Shown: in pieces, positions 4,675 to 5,064 of the stretch
Numbering within the stretch: position 1 is the first letter of the stretch
Layout of the letters: each line of letters opens with the position of its first letter
From: Lachnospiraceae bacterium
GTDB lineage: Bacteria > Bacillota > Clostridia > Lachnospirales > Lachnospiraceae
Length of the DNA stretch: 5,064 bases
Assembly (NCBI GenBank): GCA_017412265.1
Contig: JAFPYK010000216.1
Location: forward strand, 1-5,064
Direction: 5' to 3'
Program-made: the position numbers and the translations under genes
The notes under the pieces: model-generated
What the model was told of the DNA's origin: nothing
Database searches by the model: none
Seen by the model: the letters and a program-made list of their open reading frames with translations, nothing else

Positions 4675-5064
4675 TCAGGCTTCCTCCGGTTCCGCCTCCG
4701 GTTCCGTCAGCAGGCTTTCAATATATGCCCACAGCTCGTCTCTTCCGTCCTTCGTCTGCGCGGAGAATGTGAACATCTTCGTCCCCTTCACACACGAGAG
4801 GCTCTCCCGGATCACCTTGAGATGCTTCTGCCTCGCCCCGCGGCTGATCTTATCCGCCTTCGTGCAGATGATCACCGGCTCGTACCCGCGGCTTAACACC
4901 CACTCGTACATCTGCCGGTCATTGGCTCCCGGCTCGTGCCGGATGTCAATCAGCAGGAAGACAACCTTCAGCTGCTTCGACCCGAGAAGATATCGCTCGA
5001 TCATCGGGTCCCATTTCTCGCGCTCCGCCTGAGAAACCTTCGCATAGCCGTAGCCCGGCAGATC
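4675..5064 (-). CDS. engB: Ribosome biogenesis GTP-binding protein EngB (YsxC/YihA), C-terminal 129 residues
   Basis: EngB is an essential-type TRAFAC GTPase that assists late assembly of the large ribosomal subunit. The 5' part, including the P-loop (G1) and switch I, is beyond the right edge; full proteins are about 195-200 aa. The visible part starts in the G3 motif DLPGYGYAKVS, continues with KWDPMIERYL, VVFLLIDIRHEP (the family's DIRH signature), the G4 motif TKADK with the following SRGARQKHL, and the G5-like FSAQTKDG, and ends in an acidic Glu/Pro tail. The DLPGYGYA and DIRH pairing separates EngB from Era, Der and Obg. The Met in PMIERY is internal, not a start. It is the first visible gene of the operon leading into hisH. 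In many Bacillota engB follows lon or clpX, which may lie just outside. Confidence 0.96.
   Translation of the reverse strand, partial: DLPGYGYAKVSQAEREKWDPMIERYLLGSKQLKVVFLLIDIRHEPGANDRQMYEWVLSRGYEPVIICTKADKISRGARQKHLKVIRESLSCVKGTKMFTFSAQTKDGRDELWAYIESLLTEPEAEPEEA

Overview
The window looks like chromosomal DNA of a moderately GC-rich Bacillota (Firmicutes), most likely a clostridial or Lachnospiraceae-like anaerobe. The grounds are strong AGGAGG-type Shine-Dalgarno sites before nearly every gene, a consensus sigma-A promoter, a DUF2953-family gene (a family best known from Bacilli and Clostridia), and EngB/HisH/HisF/DTD/Ung sequences of bacterial type. The lineage is an inference. Every convincing gene lies on the minus strand, so transcription runs from high to low coordinates. 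I see no tRNA, rRNA, mobile element or CRISPR array, and no stretch over 300 bases lacks a gene.

Unit 1 (about 5064 down to 2084) is a tightly packed housekeeping operon that enters from the right edge: engB (C-terminal part; ribosome-assembly GTPase), hisH and hisF (the two subunits of imidazole glycerol phosphate synthase), dtd (D-aminoacyl-tRNA deacylase) and ung (uracil-DNA glycosylase). Gaps are 45, -7, 11 and 19 nt. A clean intrinsic terminator (2018-2047) closes the unit. HisH makes ammonia from glutamine and passes it to HisF, which closes the imidazole ring of histidine. dtd and ung are tRNA-proofreading and DNA-repair functions that appear simply to be co-transcribed.

The most notable point is in hisF. 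The frame is HisF-like from its ATG (4009) to its TGA (3242), but codon 19 is an amber TAG exactly where the family has a conserved, functionally important lysine (AAG/AAA). Nothing else in the gene is damaged. It is a one-base nonsense mutation, a sequencing error, or a readthrough/recoded codon. None of the seven gene stops visible in the window is TAG.

Unit 2 (about 1971 down to 1, leaving the left edge) starts at a near-perfect sigma-A promoter in the 167-bp intergenic region. It encodes a rhomboid/Derlin-like membrane protein with no rhomboid catalytic motif and a C-terminal cysteine/histidine zinc-finger-like tail. Next come a 111-aa protein of unknown function and the first 226 residues of a DUF2953-family membrane-anchored protein with a long acidic Glu/Pro/Ala insert. 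In Bacillus a DUF2953 gene (ytfI) precedes the spore-associated ytfJ, so the left-hand continuation may hold a YtfJ/GerW-like gene.
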